This document shows positions 63,933-64,000 of a stretch of DNA of 64,000 nt, one piece after another; the first letter of the stretch is position 1; every line of letters begins with the position of its first letter. Position numbers and translations under genes: made by a program. The notes under the pieces are model-generated. The model was not told the origin of the DNA. It saw only the letters and a list, made by a program, of their open reading frames with translations, and did no database searches. Source of the stretch: Gemella haemolysans (GTDB lineage Bacteria; Bacillota; Bacilli; Staphylococcales; Gemellaceae); contig NZ_CP050965.1 in assembly GCF_012273215.1 (NCBI RefSeq), positions 62,001-126,000 on the forward strand, given 5' to 3'.

Positions 63933-64000
63933 ATATGTTATGTAAATAATATATATCGTTAATTTTGTATTTTGCTACTTGCATTTATGCAATTGTGGTA

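Overview
This 64 kb window is AT-rich, low-GC Firmicute chromosome. Gene content and order (yybS-gdpP-rplI-dnaB; sppA-RDD; murC-DUF948; comFA-comFC; very large sortase-anchored proteins with a WRMxKKGKxxLFG-type signal) suggest Gemella or a close relative. That genus call is inference. No rRNA, tRNA, prophage or CRISPR array was seen.

Layout. 1-892: end of the competence operon comFA-comFC. 915-1150: a promoter and a 176 bp MITE-like element, before an MFS transporter (1171-2445). 2452-3964: an intact ISL3-family insertion sequence with an 8 bp target duplication, inserted in the A-tract of a bidirectional terminator. 4016-5720 (minus): a VanY-type carboxypeptidase and a low-complexity/TM/SH3b protein. 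6278-14190: yybS, gdpP (c-di-AMP hydrolysis), rplI, dnaB, a DUF4767 membrane protein related to the SH3b protein, sppA and an RDD protein. 14331-17102: copper efflux (copA-copZ) behind a perfect CopY-type cop box, with no copY in the window. 17169-18005 (minus): degV. 18372-26981: a DXS-like ThDP enzyme, then a complete sorbitol (glucitol) PTS operon (PRD regulator, GutM, SrlA, SrlE, SrlB, SrlD), then a HAD phosphatase and a fructose-6-phosphate aldolase. 27023-29078: a 48-aa small gene, a HAD hydrolase and D-lactate dehydrogenase.

29471-41779 encodes a 4102-residue surface protein. It holds ten ~265-aa repeats, mostly alternating between two types, then tandem Rib-like domains, a 17-aa repeat stalk and an LANTG anchor. 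After mscL, a LytTR/DUF3021 pair and DUF948-murC comes a second giant surface protein (45820-51855, 2011 aa, minus) with two NEAT-like domains, repeat stalks and an LAKTG anchor. 52309-56675: rnhA, a second copy of the MITE-like element in the opposite orientation, and a heterodimeric ABC exporter. 56747-60134: a DUF1904 tautomerase-like protein, a VanZ-like protein that seems to start at ATT, an atypical response regulator, a UPF0223 protein, an RsmJ-like methyltransferase and 5-formyl-THF cyclo-ligase. 60639-63889: an ABC-2 transporter with an extended ATPase and an AraC-type regulator.

How the genes work together: the sorbitol cluster takes sorbitol to fructose-6-phosphate, and the adjoining aldolase and DXS-like enzyme act on related triose and ketose phosphates. 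Two giant wall-anchored proteins, two related membrane proteins with disordered cytoplasmic tails, and VanY and MurC give the window a strong cell-surface theme. The strongest new observations are the MITE-like pair, the insertion into a terminator, the cop box without copY, the two-type repeat architecture, the shared LAxTG anchors, the 21-bp-spaced direct repeats before the LytTR gene, and the ATT start.
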